Source: Pseudophaeobacter sp965641885
GTDB taxonomy: Bacteria > Pseudomonadota > Alphaproteobacteria > Rhodobacterales > Rhodobacteraceae
Assembly (NCBI GenBank): GCA_965641885.1
Contig: CBFFKJ010000002.1
Coordinates: forward strand, 85,106 to 149,105
Direction of reading: 5' to 3'
Length of the DNA: 64,000 nucleotides
In this document: piece by piece, positions 43,454-51,503 of the stretch
Layout of the letters: every line of letters starts with the position of its first letter
How positions within the stretch are numbered: position 1 is the stretch's first letter
Notes under the pieces: generated by a model
Databases searched by the model: none
What the model saw: only the letters and a program-made list of their open reading frames with translations
Told to the model about the DNA's origin: nothing
Translations under genes and position numbers: made by a program

Positions 43454-44962
43454 TCACTGGCACCCTCCGGCAGCCCAGGATTTCAGGTTTCGTTTCAACA
43501 CCCCGCCAAAGGGATGCTGCTTATTCAGGGATCGCTGCATATTGAGGCTCAGATAGGTATTCGCCTGCTCGCAAAGACGCTCCCGGTTCCACTGATGGCA
43601 AGAGCTACAGGACTGCGATTTCCAATAACTCTCTGGCAATCCTTCAATCGGCGGAAAAATTGGCGACTGATCTATGATCTCCGCCAGGCTCAACCCATTG
43701 ATCTGTTCCAGCTCAGACACCAGAGGGCTCGCATAGGTCAATGGCCCCGCTTCGGGTTGCGGAGGTGCAGGCTCGGCTTGCGCAGTTTGAGCCGGAGGCA
43801 CCACCTCTTCTTCCCTGCCAACCGGATCCTTGCCCTCTCCTGCCTTCAGGGCCGCAATCTCTGTATGGGCAATTTCTGCGTAGGTCCCTGCGGGGTAGCT
43901 CTGCAGGTAGGCCTCATAGGCCGCCAGCGCACCGTCCTGCTGGGCCGCTTTGAACAGGGCTGTTTCGGCCTCCTCCGGCCCTGCCGGAGCCTGCGGTTTT
44001 GCCACAACCCCGGTAGAGAGCTCCTCTGCCATAACTTCGGCCAGCAAGCTGCGCGCCTCTGTCGCAAAAACGCCATCAGCGAACCCGCGCAAAAACAGCA
44101 TCAGCTGAACCGGGTCTCGCGATGCGCTGACCGAGCGCCACAACTGCAGCTCTTCCGCCTCGGCGGAGGTAAGAACAGGGACTTCCGGGGCCGCCGCAAA
44201 AACAAAATCACTGACCAATGAGGAGGTATCCCAGGGCGTTTGCAGCCCCTGGCTCTGGTCCAGAACAGCCCGCCGCACCTCTTTGAAGGCCTGTTCAATT
44301 GGCAAGCCCGGCACCACAATCTGTTCTGCCACAGCCTGCGTAAAGGGGCTGTTGCCCCCCTGCCCGTCCAGCGCCACGCTGCCCGGCGCTGTTGCATAGG
44401 CAAGGAAGGTCCCCGTTGGAGCCTTCATTTCGGCAAGACCGCTTTCGTCCAGATCAGCGATATTTTCAAAAGGATTGTTCCGGCAGGCATCCAGAATCAC
44501 CAGATTGGTCCGATTGCGTGCCGAGGCCATCTGGCGCAAAACCGTTTGGGCTTCAACCGCCATGAGATCAAGATCCGCGGCATCAGACAGCGCGACGTCC
44601 ACCGGCAGCAAATAGTTGTTGCCAAAACTTTGCACCCCGTGGCCTGCATAGTAGAACAATCCGGTGGTATCACTGCCCGCGGCCCGCAGTTCACGGCCAA
44701 ACTGCGCAATGGCCCGCTTCATCTCTACCTGGCCAAGATCAACCGCCAATGAGACCGAAAACCCTAGATTTTCCAGGGTCTTGGCTATCAATTTCGCATC
44801 ATGGACCGGATTATCAAGGGCCGCGACCGTGCCGTAGGACGAATTCCCAATGACCAGGGCCAAACGATCTGGCACATCTTCCTCGGCAGCTCGCAGCCCG
44901 CCTGCAAAGAGGCTTGAAATGGCAAAAATCTGAAACAGGCATTTTGCCCAAAAACCATTCAC
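43454..44962 (-). CDS. Secreted caspase-like (C14) protein with C-terminal CXXCH motif
   Basis: 502 residues read from the GTG at 44962, which has GGAG nine bases upstream and gives a clean signal peptide (about 1-25); the longer frame upstream has none. The caspase domain (about 30-275) has His108 in YYAGHG and Cys160 in ILDACRNNP. The region 330-380 holds helical repeats. The C-terminal 50 residues begin with C-S-S-C-H (452-456) and have two further Cys (464 and 501), a pattern seen in c-type haem or zinc sites. It is convergent with the ExbBD block and divergent from the YceI-OmpA gene. It parallels the caspase gene at 4758-6257, but the C-terminal halves are unrelated. Confidence 0.88.
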   Translation of the reverse strand: MNGFWAKCLFQIFAISSLFAGGLRAAEEDVPDRLALVIGNSSYGTVAALDNPVHDAKLIAKTLENLGFSVSLAVDLGQVEMKRAIAQFGRELRAAGSDTTGLFYYAGHGVQSFGNNYLLPVDVALSDAADLDLMAVEAQTVLRQMASARNRTNLVILDACRNNPFENIADLDESGLAEMKAPTGTFLAYATAPGSVALDGQGGNSPFTQAVAEQIVVPGLPIEQAFKEVRRAVLDQSQGLQTPWDTSSLVSDFVFAAAPEVPVLTSAEAEELQLWRSVSASRDPVQLMLFLRGFADGVFATEARSLLAEVMAEELSTGVVAKPQAPAGPEEAETALFKAAQQDGALAAYEAYLQSYPAGTYAEIAHTEIAALKAGEGKDPVGREEEVVPPAQTAQAEPAPPQPEAGPLTYASPLVSELEQINGLSLAEIIDQSPIFPPIEGLPESYWKSQSCSSCHQWNRERLCEQANTYLSLNMQRSLNKQHPFGGVLKRNLKSWAAGGCQ

Positions 44963-44982
44963 GACAGTATTCTCCAAATATT

Positions 44983-44998
44983 TGTCCCCACGGGGACA
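44983..44998. other. Candidate parS palindrome 1
   Basis: 16-bp perfect palindrome TGTCCCCACGGGGACA, just upstream of the caspase gene start. One of five copies (centres AC, AC, GA, GC, GC) spread over 44983-48976 around parAB. Confidence 0.65.
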
Positions 44999-45098
44999 CC
45001 TCAATTCATTGAGGATTTTTCCTACCAGCGCAGGCAACCCTTGCAATATCATCCAGGATTTCCGTTAATCAAATGATGCTACCCGGTTTAGGCCCTCT

Positions 45099-45130
45099 AC
45101 TGGGCACCCAATTTACTGGGCATCCAATTT
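45099..45130. repeat. 16-bp tandem duplication upstream of the YceI-OmpA gene
   Basis: ACTGGGCACCCAATTT is followed directly by ACTGGGCATCCAATTT (15 of 16 match), ending 24 bases before the gene. It may be a small recent duplication in the leader or promoter. Confidence 0.8.
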
Positions 45131-45154
45131 AATTCCTAGAATGAGTGCTTTATC

Positions 45155-46195
45155 ATGGTACGTCAATTTCTTCAGCCCCTCCTAGTCCTAATGTTTCTTT
45201 TCGCGCGTCCCCTGTTTGCGGCGGACCCATTTGAACACGGATGGCAGCTCGATCCTGCCGCGTCAGCAATCACCTTTTTGTCTGTCAAAAAAGACACGGT
45301 GGCAGAGACCAGCCAGTTTGCCGCCATCAGCGGACAAATCACCCAGAGCGGCGTCGCACAGCTTGTTGTGGCTCTGGACTCTGTTGACACCAAAATTGAC
45401 CTGCGCAACGTGCGCATGCGCTTTTTGTTTTTTGAGACCTTCGCGCATCCAGAAGCCACCGTGACAGCCGTTATTGACCCTGTGCCGCTACAAGATCTGC
45501 CAAGCCTGCGGCGCAAGGTGATAGCCTTGCCGGTGACCCTGAACCTGCATGGCGTGGATGTTGAGCTGGCGGCCGAGGTCGCCGTGACGCTTCTCAGCAA
45601 CGACCGGATCAATATTTCGACCCTCAATCCCGTCATTTTGCAGCTCAAGGATTTCAACCTGATGGAAGGGCGCGAAAAGCTGCAAGAGGCCGCAAGCGTC
45701 ACCATTACCCCGCTTGGGATCGTCAATCTGAACCTCACTTTTGATCGCCGCTCCCCCGGCACACCGCAGCGCGACACCAACGCGACAACTGGCGCAAAAG
45801 CCGCGCTTGAGACCAGTGGTGATTTCAGCCGCGTGGCCTGTCTTGGGCGGTTCGACATTCTGTCCCGCAGTCGCAGTGTGACGTTTGGCGGTGGGAATGC
45901 TCGACCGGATAGGGGCTCCATCAGCTTTCTGGACAATCTGTTGGACATCATCAGCCGTTGCCCGGACATGGTAATTGAGGTCGGTGGCCACACAGATGAT
46001 GTTGGCAGTGCCGCCGCCAATAGTCGGCTCAGCCAGCGTCGCGCCAACGCCGTCGTGGAATATCTTTCGGCAAAAGGTATCGATGCAAATCGCCTAAAGC
46101 CAATAGGATATGGTGAGGCCGACCCATTGGTGCCAAACACCAATGCGCAGAACCGCGCCAAGAACCGGCGCATTGACTTCAAAGTTCAAAACTGA
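45155..46195 (+). CDS. YceI-like domain fused to OmpA-like domain, secreted
   Basis: 346 residues. Signal peptide about 1-22 (ending LFA). Residues about 25-190 match the YceI lipocalin-like fold that binds long isoprenoid or lipid chains (WQLDPAASAITFLSVKK, VDTKIDLRNVRMRF, GVDVELAAEVAVTLL). Residues about 225-346 form an OmpA-like peptidoglycan-binding domain (VIEVGGHTDDVGSAAANSRL, NRRIDFKV). The fusion thus looks like a lipid-binding pocket tethered to the wall. The ribosome site is weak. The gene is divergent from the caspase gene and ends at a strong hairpin. Confidence 0.87.
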   Translation: MVRQFLQPLLVLMFLFARPLFAADPFEHGWQLDPAASAITFLSVKKDTVAETSQFAAISGQITQSGVAQLVVALDSVDTKIDLRNVRMRFLFFETFAHPEATVTAVIDPVPLQDLPSLRRKVIALPVTLNLHGVDVELAAEVAVTLLSNDRINISTLNPVILQLKDFNLMEGREKLQEAASVTITPLGIVNLNLTFDRRSPGTPQRDTNATTGAKAALETSGDFSRVACLGRFDILSRSRSVTFGGGNARPDRGSISFLDNLLDIISRCPDMVIEVGGHTDDVGSAAANSRLSQRRANAVVEYLSAKGIDANRLKPIGYGEADPLVPNTNAQNRAKNRRIDFKVQN

Positions 46196-46242
46196 ACCGA
46201 AGGCCGCCATTAGGCGCAGCGCCGACTACATATCTTCGGACA

Positions 46243-46280
46243 CAAAAAGAGGCTGTCCCCACGGGGACAGCCTCTTTTTG
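46243..46280. terminator. 38-bp perfect inverted repeat: bidirectional terminator with embedded parS-like palindrome 2
   Basis: 18-bp arms with a 2-bp centre. The outer part (CAAAAAGAGGC and GCCTCTTTTTG) gives a terminator with A and T runs in both directions between the convergent YceI-OmpA and parB genes; the core at 46254-46269 is the 16-bp palindrome TGTCCCCACGGGGACA. The arms match perfectly. Confidence 0.85.
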
Positions 46281-46351
46281 TTGTTTTATCAAGTTGGCTC
46301 TCTTTTACGGCTCCGCGCCAAAGCACCTGAGCAAGTCCTCAGTCCCTACCT

Positions 46352-47527
46352 TCAGTCCAGGGGATCCGTTTGTTCCAAAGCGGCAAAGAATGCGGTGATC
46401 GCCGTTTCAAGGCGGTAGCGATCAATCACCGAAAAATCCCGGTCCATCGCCAGCTCAACCCGGCCATCGCGCGCCTGACAGCGCACTGTCCCCGAGGGGA
46501 CAGCACAGCGCAGGGTGGTTTTGGCAACACCAGCCTTTGCCTGGCTTTCGCTCACCGCGCCTGACGAAGCTCCTGCACCGGTTGTGCCTGAAAGAAACCC
46601 GCGCAGGATTGCCAACTCTCCCTCAGCCGTTTGCGCCGCGTCCTGTTGCAGGGCCTGCACAAGAGCCGCAGCCAGGCTGTCATCTTCTGCCAGTTTCTTT
46701 TTCAGATCGAGACCAAGCGCACGCGGAATGGCTTCGGCAAAGCGCAACTCGCCTCCAATTATTTCCAGCAGTTCAGCAAAATGGCGAATGTAGCTGCGCT
46801 TTTGCCGACCCGCTGAGGCATAGAGATGGCCCACGGCCTCCTCCACCAGATCACACCCGGTTTCGGGATCTTGCGCGTAAGACAGGGCGAGTTGCGCCAT
46901 TTCGGCAAAGGAGATGTCGCGCCGCACCAGGTTTTCGTCCACCATCCGGCGGTACAGCCCCTGCAGGGTTTCGCCCCTGGCAATCAGGCCGGCGGGAATA
47001 CTGGCAAAATCGCTCTCGCCAGTCTCTTCATACAGGGCGCGGTAAGCTGACAGCCGCCGAAAGCCCTGAACCAATTGATAGGCCCCATCGGCTGCCTCTT
47101 CGACCCGGATCGGGTTTGACAGGCCAATACTGCGGATCGAAGATTTCAACTCTTCCAGTTCAGGGTCACGTGTGATTGCCCGGTCGCGCACCAGCTTACT
47201 GGTCGAGATCTGATCCAGCGGGATCCGGTCAACCACCAGTCCCAGTTTTTTGAGCCGGACAAATTCATGCGCCAGCCGGTCGTTCTCAGCCCGGATGTTT
47301 TGCTCTGCCGCTGCACGCGCTTTGAGCGCCTCGGCGTTCTCCGAAATCGCCGTCGCCATCGGGCCGCGCCGGGCCTCTGCGACACTTGCCACCTCAGGCT
47401 TGCTGGCCTCAGCCCTGGTGGCGCCAGTTTTGGTGGCATCCGGGGCAGGGGCGGCAGGTTGCGATGGGGCAGGGGAGGCAGGTGGATCCGCTGGGAAGTT
47501 GATGTCAAAGACGCGTCGCTTGCTCAT
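46352..47527 (-). CDS. parB: Plasmid partition protein ParB
   Basis: 391 residues. ParB/Spo0J-type DNA-binding protein that loads on parS and works with ParA to segregate the replicon. The N-terminal part is Pro/Ala-rich; the ParB nuclease-like domain (about 95-200) has DRIPLDQISTSKLVRDR, IRSIGLSNPIRV and QGFRRLSAYRAL (GFRR in place of the usual GERR), then MVDENLVRRDISFAEMAQLAL and the HTH-type region. The start overlaps the parA stop by four bases. One copy of the 16-bp palindrome lies inside its 3' coding part. Confidence 0.94.
   Translation of the reverse strand: MSKRRVFDINFPADPPASPAPSQPAAPAPDATKTGATRAEASKPEVASVAEARRGPMATAISENAEALKARAAAEQNIRAENDRLAHEFVRLKKLGLVVDRIPLDQISTSKLVRDRAITRDPELEELKSSIRSIGLSNPIRVEEAADGAYQLVQGFRRLSAYRALYEETGESDFASIPAGLIARGETLQGLYRRMVDENLVRRDISFAEMAQLALSYAQDPETGCDLVEEAVGHLYASAGRQKRSYIRHFAELLEIIGGELRFAEAIPRALGLDLKKKLAEDDSLAAALVQALQQDAAQTAEGELAILRGFLSGTTGAGASSGAVSESQAKAGVAKTTLRCAVPSGTVRCQARDGRVELAMDRDFSVIDRYRLETAITAFFAALEQTDPLD
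46487..46502. other. Candidate parS palindrome 3 (inside parB)
   Basis: TGTCCCCGAGGGGACA, matching the TGTCCCCNNGGGGACA consensus, within the parB coding region. Confidence 0.6.
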
Positions 47528-48828
47528 GGTCTATCCTCCATCTGGTCCCAGGCCTCAACTGCGTAGCCTTTGAACTCCTCATAGGCCTGATCAAATGAGG
47601 CTCTGGCCCGTCGCCAAGTCTCGCGGGTCATATCGCGATAATCAATCTCATAGATCGAGCTGAGAAAGCGTCCCGATTGCTCAACCGCGCGTGTCATCTC
47701 GATCGGGTGATCCGCCATGCGTCCCTCAAAGACCTTCATGAAAGCATCCCGCATCGCGCGGTGCAGATCGTTACCGCTTTCATACCGGGTGAGCAAAAAC
47801 CGCACGTCTAAAAACGCCTTGGGCAGGGTGAATGTCCCCGCGGGGACAACGCCATTAAAGGCGGACAAATCTTCCAGCGCTTCAGAAAGCTGACCAATAA
47901 AGGAGGTGGTGGAGTCGTATTCCCAGTAGCCGGGCCCGGAGGGGATATAGAGCATGTCGGCCGCAAAGACCGCATTCATCGACTGATAGCCAATGGCCGG
48001 CGGGCAGTCAAAAATGATCAGGTCATAGTCGTCCGATGAGACCTGGTCGAGGTAGCGCGACACGGCCGCAAAGAAGGACCACTCGGGATTGAGGTGGCGA
48101 TACTGGGCGCTGGCGAATTCCACAAAGGCGGCGTTGGCACAGCTTGGCACCAGGTCAATCGTCGGCCAGCTTGTGGGCTTGATAAAATCATTGATGCGCA
48201 GGTCCTGCAGCCCCATGCCGGTAATCGCGTCAGGCAGATGGCGTTCGGGCAGCGCGGCGCCCGACTCGGCGCCGCGCGCCGAGGCATTCATCCGCTCGGT
48301 CTCGCGCACAAGGTCCCGCGCCATGATGCCCCAGACGGTATAGTCTTCGGTGATGTCGCTTAACCCCATGGAATGTGAGAGCGTGGCCTGCGGGTCAAAA
48401 TCCACACAAAGCACCCGGTAGCCATCAAGAGCCGCCGCATGGGCAAAATGCAGCGCAACGGTCGACTTGCCCGCGCCACCCTTGAAATTGGAGATCGCCA
48501 CCCGCAGAGCCCGCTTGCCCTCGGGGCGGGGCGGCATCAGGGTTTTGCGATTGATTTTGATACGCCGCCGCAGCTCGTTGATCTCTTCCAGAGAATACCA
48601 GCGCTGACGACCGTCTTCTTCGACCAGCCCCTGAGGCAGCGACGGGTCCGCCGCGAGGCGTCCGCGCAGAGTGGATTGGTTGACCTTAAAGATCAGCTCA
48701 GCAACTTCCCAGCTGGAGAACCGGCGCAGGGTCTTCTCCATCTCAGGAGAAAAGGTCTGCTGTCGAATCCAGCTCTGCATCTTCAGGGATTGGGCCTGCA
48801 GTTTCGCCAGGTCTTCGTGGGTGAACAT
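47524..48828 (-). CDS. parA: Plasmid partition ATPase ParA
   Basis: 434 residues. ParA-type ATPase with an N-terminal helix-turn-helix extension (about 1-100; RFSSWEVAELIFKVNQSTLR) as in type Ia and RepA-of-RepABC proteins, which often repress their own operon. The deviant Walker A motif KGGAGKST follows near 118, then VDFDPQATLSHSMGL and FDCPPAIG. It is divergent from the initiator gene at 49423; the gap between them holds iteron-like repeats. One copy of the 16-bp palindrome lies within its coding region. Confidence 0.96.
   Translation of the reverse strand: MFTHEDLAKLQAQSLKMQSWIRQQTFSPEMEKTLRRFSSWEVAELIFKVNQSTLRGRLAADPSLPQGLVEEDGRQRWYSLEEINELRRRIKINRKTLMPPRPEGKRALRVAISNFKGGAGKSTVALHFAHAAALDGYRVLCVDFDPQATLSHSMGLSDITEDYTVWGIMARDLVRETERMNASARGAESGAALPERHLPDAITGMGLQDLRINDFIKPTSWPTIDLVPSCANAAFVEFASAQYRHLNPEWSFFAAVSRYLDQVSSDDYDLIIFDCPPAIGYQSMNAVFAADMLYIPSGPGYWEYDSTTSFIGQLSEALEDLSAFNGVVPAGTFTLPKAFLDVRFLLTRYESGNDLHRAMRDAFMKVFEGRMADHPIEMTRAVEQSGRFLSSIYEIDYRDMTRETWRRARASFDQAYEEFKGYAVEAWDQMEDRP
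47833..47848. other. Candidate parS palindrome 4 (inside parA)
   Basis: TGTCCCCGCGGGGACA, identical to palindrome 5, within the parA coding region. Confidence 0.6.
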
Positions 48829-48960
48829 GACTGCTCCTTGCTCTCTTGTGTCTCATTTATGCGGCTCGTCCTTTTTGGCAGGACGCTAATTAGCCTGTAG
48901 TATTCATTTACGCCGCATTTGCCAAAAACGCAAAACCTATTATTCTATTGAAGAGCGTCC

Positions 48961-48976
48961 TGTCCCCGCGGGGACA
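48961..48976. other. Candidate parS palindrome 5
   Basis: TGTCCCCGCGGGGACA, 132 bases upstream of the parA start. Its position suits both partition and repression of the parAB promoter. Confidence 0.65.
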
Positions 48977-49098
48977 CAGTCTTTAGAACGCACTGAAAAC
49001 AGCGGCTTGGCGGTGCCTCAGCGATTCGGCCCGGGGCTGTGATTCGGGCCGGCCGCTGCGCCCCCTCATCGTGTTGCCGCCTGTAGTGCGCAGCAGAT

Positions 49099-49181
49099 AT
49101 AGGGTGACAGCGAAAAGACTTCTCCAGGCAATAGGGGGACATTTTCGCGCAACTAGGGGACGCCTATAGATGTCCCCCTAT
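49099..49181. repeat. Iteron-like repeats, candidate oriV
   Basis: Four related units: ATAGGGTGACA (49099-49109), ATAGGGGGACA (49131-49141), CTAGGGGACG (49153-49162) and, inverted, TGTCCCCCTAT (49171-49181). The second and fourth form a perfect 11-bp inverted repeat. Unit spacing of about 32 and 22 bp is close to whole helical turns. The GGGGACA core equals the half-site of the parS-like palindromes. Confidence 0.6.
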
Positions 49182-49422
49182 ACCATTGATACCGATTTTT
49201 CTTTTGAAAAGGGCATTGGCTCAGAAGAGAAACCCACAGGGCTCTTGACAGAATCGTGCTCTAGGACGCAAATTGTGTACATTGAGTAAATAGCGTTGGG
49301 TTCAGCCAAAAGAGATCGAACGCAATCCGGGACCAACTCGGAAATACGAGGCAGAGACCTTCAATGCTATAGGCCGGGATCAGGCATGTGACCAGCATAG
49401 GCTTGGAGAGACGGGAACACTG

Positions 49423-50106
49423 ATGCAGGTCAAACAACCCGCCGGGCGCAATGCATCGGCATTGAAATACGATATCCTCACAGCCCTTGGGGCGCATGCG
49501 CTGTCGCAACCAAAGGCAGCGCAAAAGCTGTGCCTGCGGATCATGACCCTGGTGACAGCCAGATATAACTGGTCGCGCAACGAGCTTGCGGTGGGGCAGC
49601 GTGAAATTGCACGGCTCTGGCATGTTGATGAGCGCACCGTTAAACGCGAAATGGCTAAACTGCGGGCCATGGGTTGGCTGGTGATCAAAAAGCAGGGCGT
49701 GCGTGGGCGTGTCAGCGAATACGGTCTCGATCTGGATCGCATGTACGAAGACACCCGCAGCAGCTGGGCGGCGGTTGGACCTGATTTTGAGCACCGCATG
49801 GCCGGCAGTGACGCCCCCCCGACAAATGTCGTGCCCCTGCGCACCGGTCAGATAGCGGCAGCCCCAGATCAAAGCGATGGCAATGAGTGGAGCCTCGTCA
49901 AGGCAGTGCTGCACCAAGAGGACCCCGCGATTTATACTGCATGGATTGCGGCCCTGACCCGGTCTGAGCGGGCAGGGGGCCGCCTTACACTGGCGGCGCC
50001 AAGCCGGTTCCATGCAAACTATGTCCTGTCCCATCTAAAGCCACGCCTGCTTGCCGCCTGCCGGGATGTAGATGAGCTGATTTCGGACATTGCTGTCATC
50101 AGCTAG
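49423..50106 (+). CDS. DnaA-like plasmid replication initiator
   Basis: 227 residues. The N-terminal half has a winged-helix pattern (LAVGQREIARLWHVDERTVK, then AKLRAMGWLVIKKQG). The C-terminal 60 residues (EWSLVKAVLHQEDPAIYTAW, then GGRLTLAAPSRFHANYVLSHL) closely resemble domain I of DnaA, without the AAA+ or DNA-binding domains. This fits the DnaA-like initiator type described for Rhodobacterales plasmids, which also carry parAB. It is divergent from parA, with iteron-like repeats between. Confidence 0.88.
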   Translation: MQVKQPAGRNASALKYDILTALGAHALSQPKAAQKLCLRIMTLVTARYNWSRNELAVGQREIARLWHVDERTVKREMAKLRAMGWLVIKKQGVRGRVSEYGLDLDRMYEDTRSSWAAVGPDFEHRMAGSDAPPTNVVPLRTGQIAAAPDQSDGNEWSLVKAVLHQEDPAIYTAWIAALTRSERAGGRLTLAAPSRFHANYVLSHLKPRLLAACRDVDELISDIAVIS

Positions 50107-50230
50107 ACCGGGCCTTTTTTGCAAGCGCCAACTGGCTCATCTGACTGGCGTCTCAAGGCGCTGCCTAAATCCAACCTGTTCATCGCGGCCTTGCCTGTCA
50201 GATTTCCTCTTGCGGACGGGCCTCCATGTA

Positions 50231-50254
50231 GTAATTATGCAGTTGTATAATTAC
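50231..50254. promoter_or_regulatory. Inverted repeat upstream of the arginine operon, candidate operator
   Basis: GTAATTAT and ATAATTAC (8-bp arms, perfect) around an 8-nt spacer, 64 bases before the transaminase start. It is AT-rich against a GC-rich background, as expected for a promoter or an operator. No regulator gene is adjacent. Confidence 0.5.
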
Positions 50255-50318
50255 GGCGTTTCACAGAGCCTCTGCATAGGTTGAACTGGGAAAACGGGGC
50301 AAGAAAGGCGGATAGAGT

Positions 50319-51503
50319 ATGAGAACCACTGATGTAACGGCACGTCTGGCCTCTTTTGGCGGTGCAAAATGGGATCTGCACCTCGCAGCGCGTGATCGTA
50401 TCGCTGCCGGGGCTGATATCATTGAGATGACCATTGGCGAACCGGACGTGCCCGTCCCAGCCGAGCTTTTGGAGCAGGCCATCGGATCCATGCGGGCCGG
50501 GCGTACGGGGTATTCAGACGGGCGCGGCGAGAGGAACTTGCGCCGCGCGCTGGCTGAACGCTACAGCGAAACCCGTGGCCGGGATTTTGTCCCCGATAAT
50601 TTCCTGTGTTTTCCAGGCACCCAGACGGCCTTGTTTGCAACCATGATGGGCGTGGCCCAGCAGGGCGACGAAGTGCTGGTTGGGGATCCGATGTATGCAA
50701 CCTATGAGGGCGTTGTGGCGGCGAGCGGGGCCGCGCTTGTGCCCGTGCCGCTGCGCGCTGAAAATGGATTTCGGATGCAGGCGGAAGATGTCGCCGCGCG
50801 GATCACACCCCGGACCCGCGCTCTGCTCCTGACCAGCCCGCACAATCCAACCGGCGCCATTCTGAGCCGCGCTGATCTGCTGGCGCTTTGCGAGTTGGCC
50901 CGTATCCACGATTTCTGGATCCTCTCTGATGAGGTCTATGAGCATCTGGTTTTTGAGGGGGCCGAATTTGTCTCGCCGCTCTCTCTGCCGGGCTATGCCG
51001 AGCGGGTCATTGCGGTGTCGTCGATTTCAAAATCGCACGCGTCGCCAGGTTTTCGCAGCGGCTGGTGCGTCGGCCCAAAGGCTTTTTGCGACGCCCTGCT
51101 GCCCTATTCCGAGACCATGTTGTTTGGCAACCAACCCTTCATCGCTGATCTGACCGAACGCGCCGTGCGCGAAGGCTCTTCTGTCGCCGCCGGTATGAGT
51201 GCGCGCTTCAATCGCCGGGCCCAGCTGCTGACGGACAGGCTGCAAGCTGAAACCGCGCTGCAGGTGCATCGGCCTGAGGCGGGGATGTTTGCCATGCTCA
51301 ATGTCGCGGCGACCGGGCTGACGGGCGATGCCTATGCCTGGGACCTACTGGATCATGGTGTCGCTGTTATGCCGGGCTCTGCCTTTAGTGAAAGCCTGAC
51401 CTCCTGGGTGCGGGTTGCCCTGACCATTGATGACGCGGCCTTTGAGACAGCGTTGGAGCGGATCACCTCTCATGCCCGCGCAAAGGCGGAGGCGGCCGCA
51501 TGA
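50319..51503 (+). CDS. aruH: PLP-dependent aminotransferase, probable arginine-pyruvate transaminase
   Basis: 394 residues, fold-type I class I/II aminotransferase. It has TIGEPDVP and YSDGRGERNLRRAL near the start, LLTSPHNPTGA, DEVYEHL and the PLP lysine at 238 in SISKSHASPGFRSGW. The family alone covers many amino acids; the arginine assignment rests on the next two genes, which match a 2-ketoarginine decarboxylase and a methylarginine hydrolase. In Pseudomonas AruH moves the amino group of L-arginine to pyruvate, giving 5-guanidino-2-oxopentanoate. The start overlaps nothing; the stop overlaps the next gene by ATGA. Confidence 0.8.
   Translation: MRTTDVTARLASFGGAKWDLHLAARDRIAAGADIIEMTIGEPDVPVPAELLEQAIGSMRAGRTGYSDGRGERNLRRALAERYSETRGRDFVPDNFLCFPGTQTALFATMMGVAQQGDEVLVGDPMYATYEGVVAASGAALVPVPLRAENGFRMQAEDVAARITPRTRALLLTSPHNPTGAILSRADLLALCELARIHDFWILSDEVYEHLVFEGAEFVSPLSLPGYAERVIAVSSISKSHASPGFRSGWCVGPKAFCDALLPYSETMLFGNQPFIADLTERAVREGSSVAAGMSARFNRRAQLLTDRLQAETALQVHRPEAGMFAMLNVAATGLTGDAYAWDLLDHGVAVMPGSAFSESLTSWVRVALTIDDAAFETALERITSHARAKAEAAA

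Larger units (their letters stand above)
48829..49422. other. Intergenic region between parA and the initiator gene, candidate replication origin
   Basis: 594 bases without a credible gene. It contains palindrome 5 (48961-48976), an AT-rich stretch near 48897-48952, and a cluster of iteron-like repeats at 49099-49181. I see no DnaA box of the consensus TTATCCACA. The short antisense frames over the initiator gene are shadows. Confidence 0.55.

Noticed and set aside
45172..46182. 336-codon minus-strand frame opposite the YceI-OmpA gene
   Set aside because: No signal, motif or ribosome site, and complete overlap with a well-supported gene.
49261..50034. 257-codon minus-strand frame opposite the initiator
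   Set aside because: Composition and lack of motifs mark it as a shadow; the plus strand gives a winged-helix and DnaA domain-I-like protein.
50090..50284. Possible 64-residue gene after the initiator
   Set aside because: No ribosome site, it overlaps the initiator end and the operator-like inverted repeat, and has no recognisable feature.
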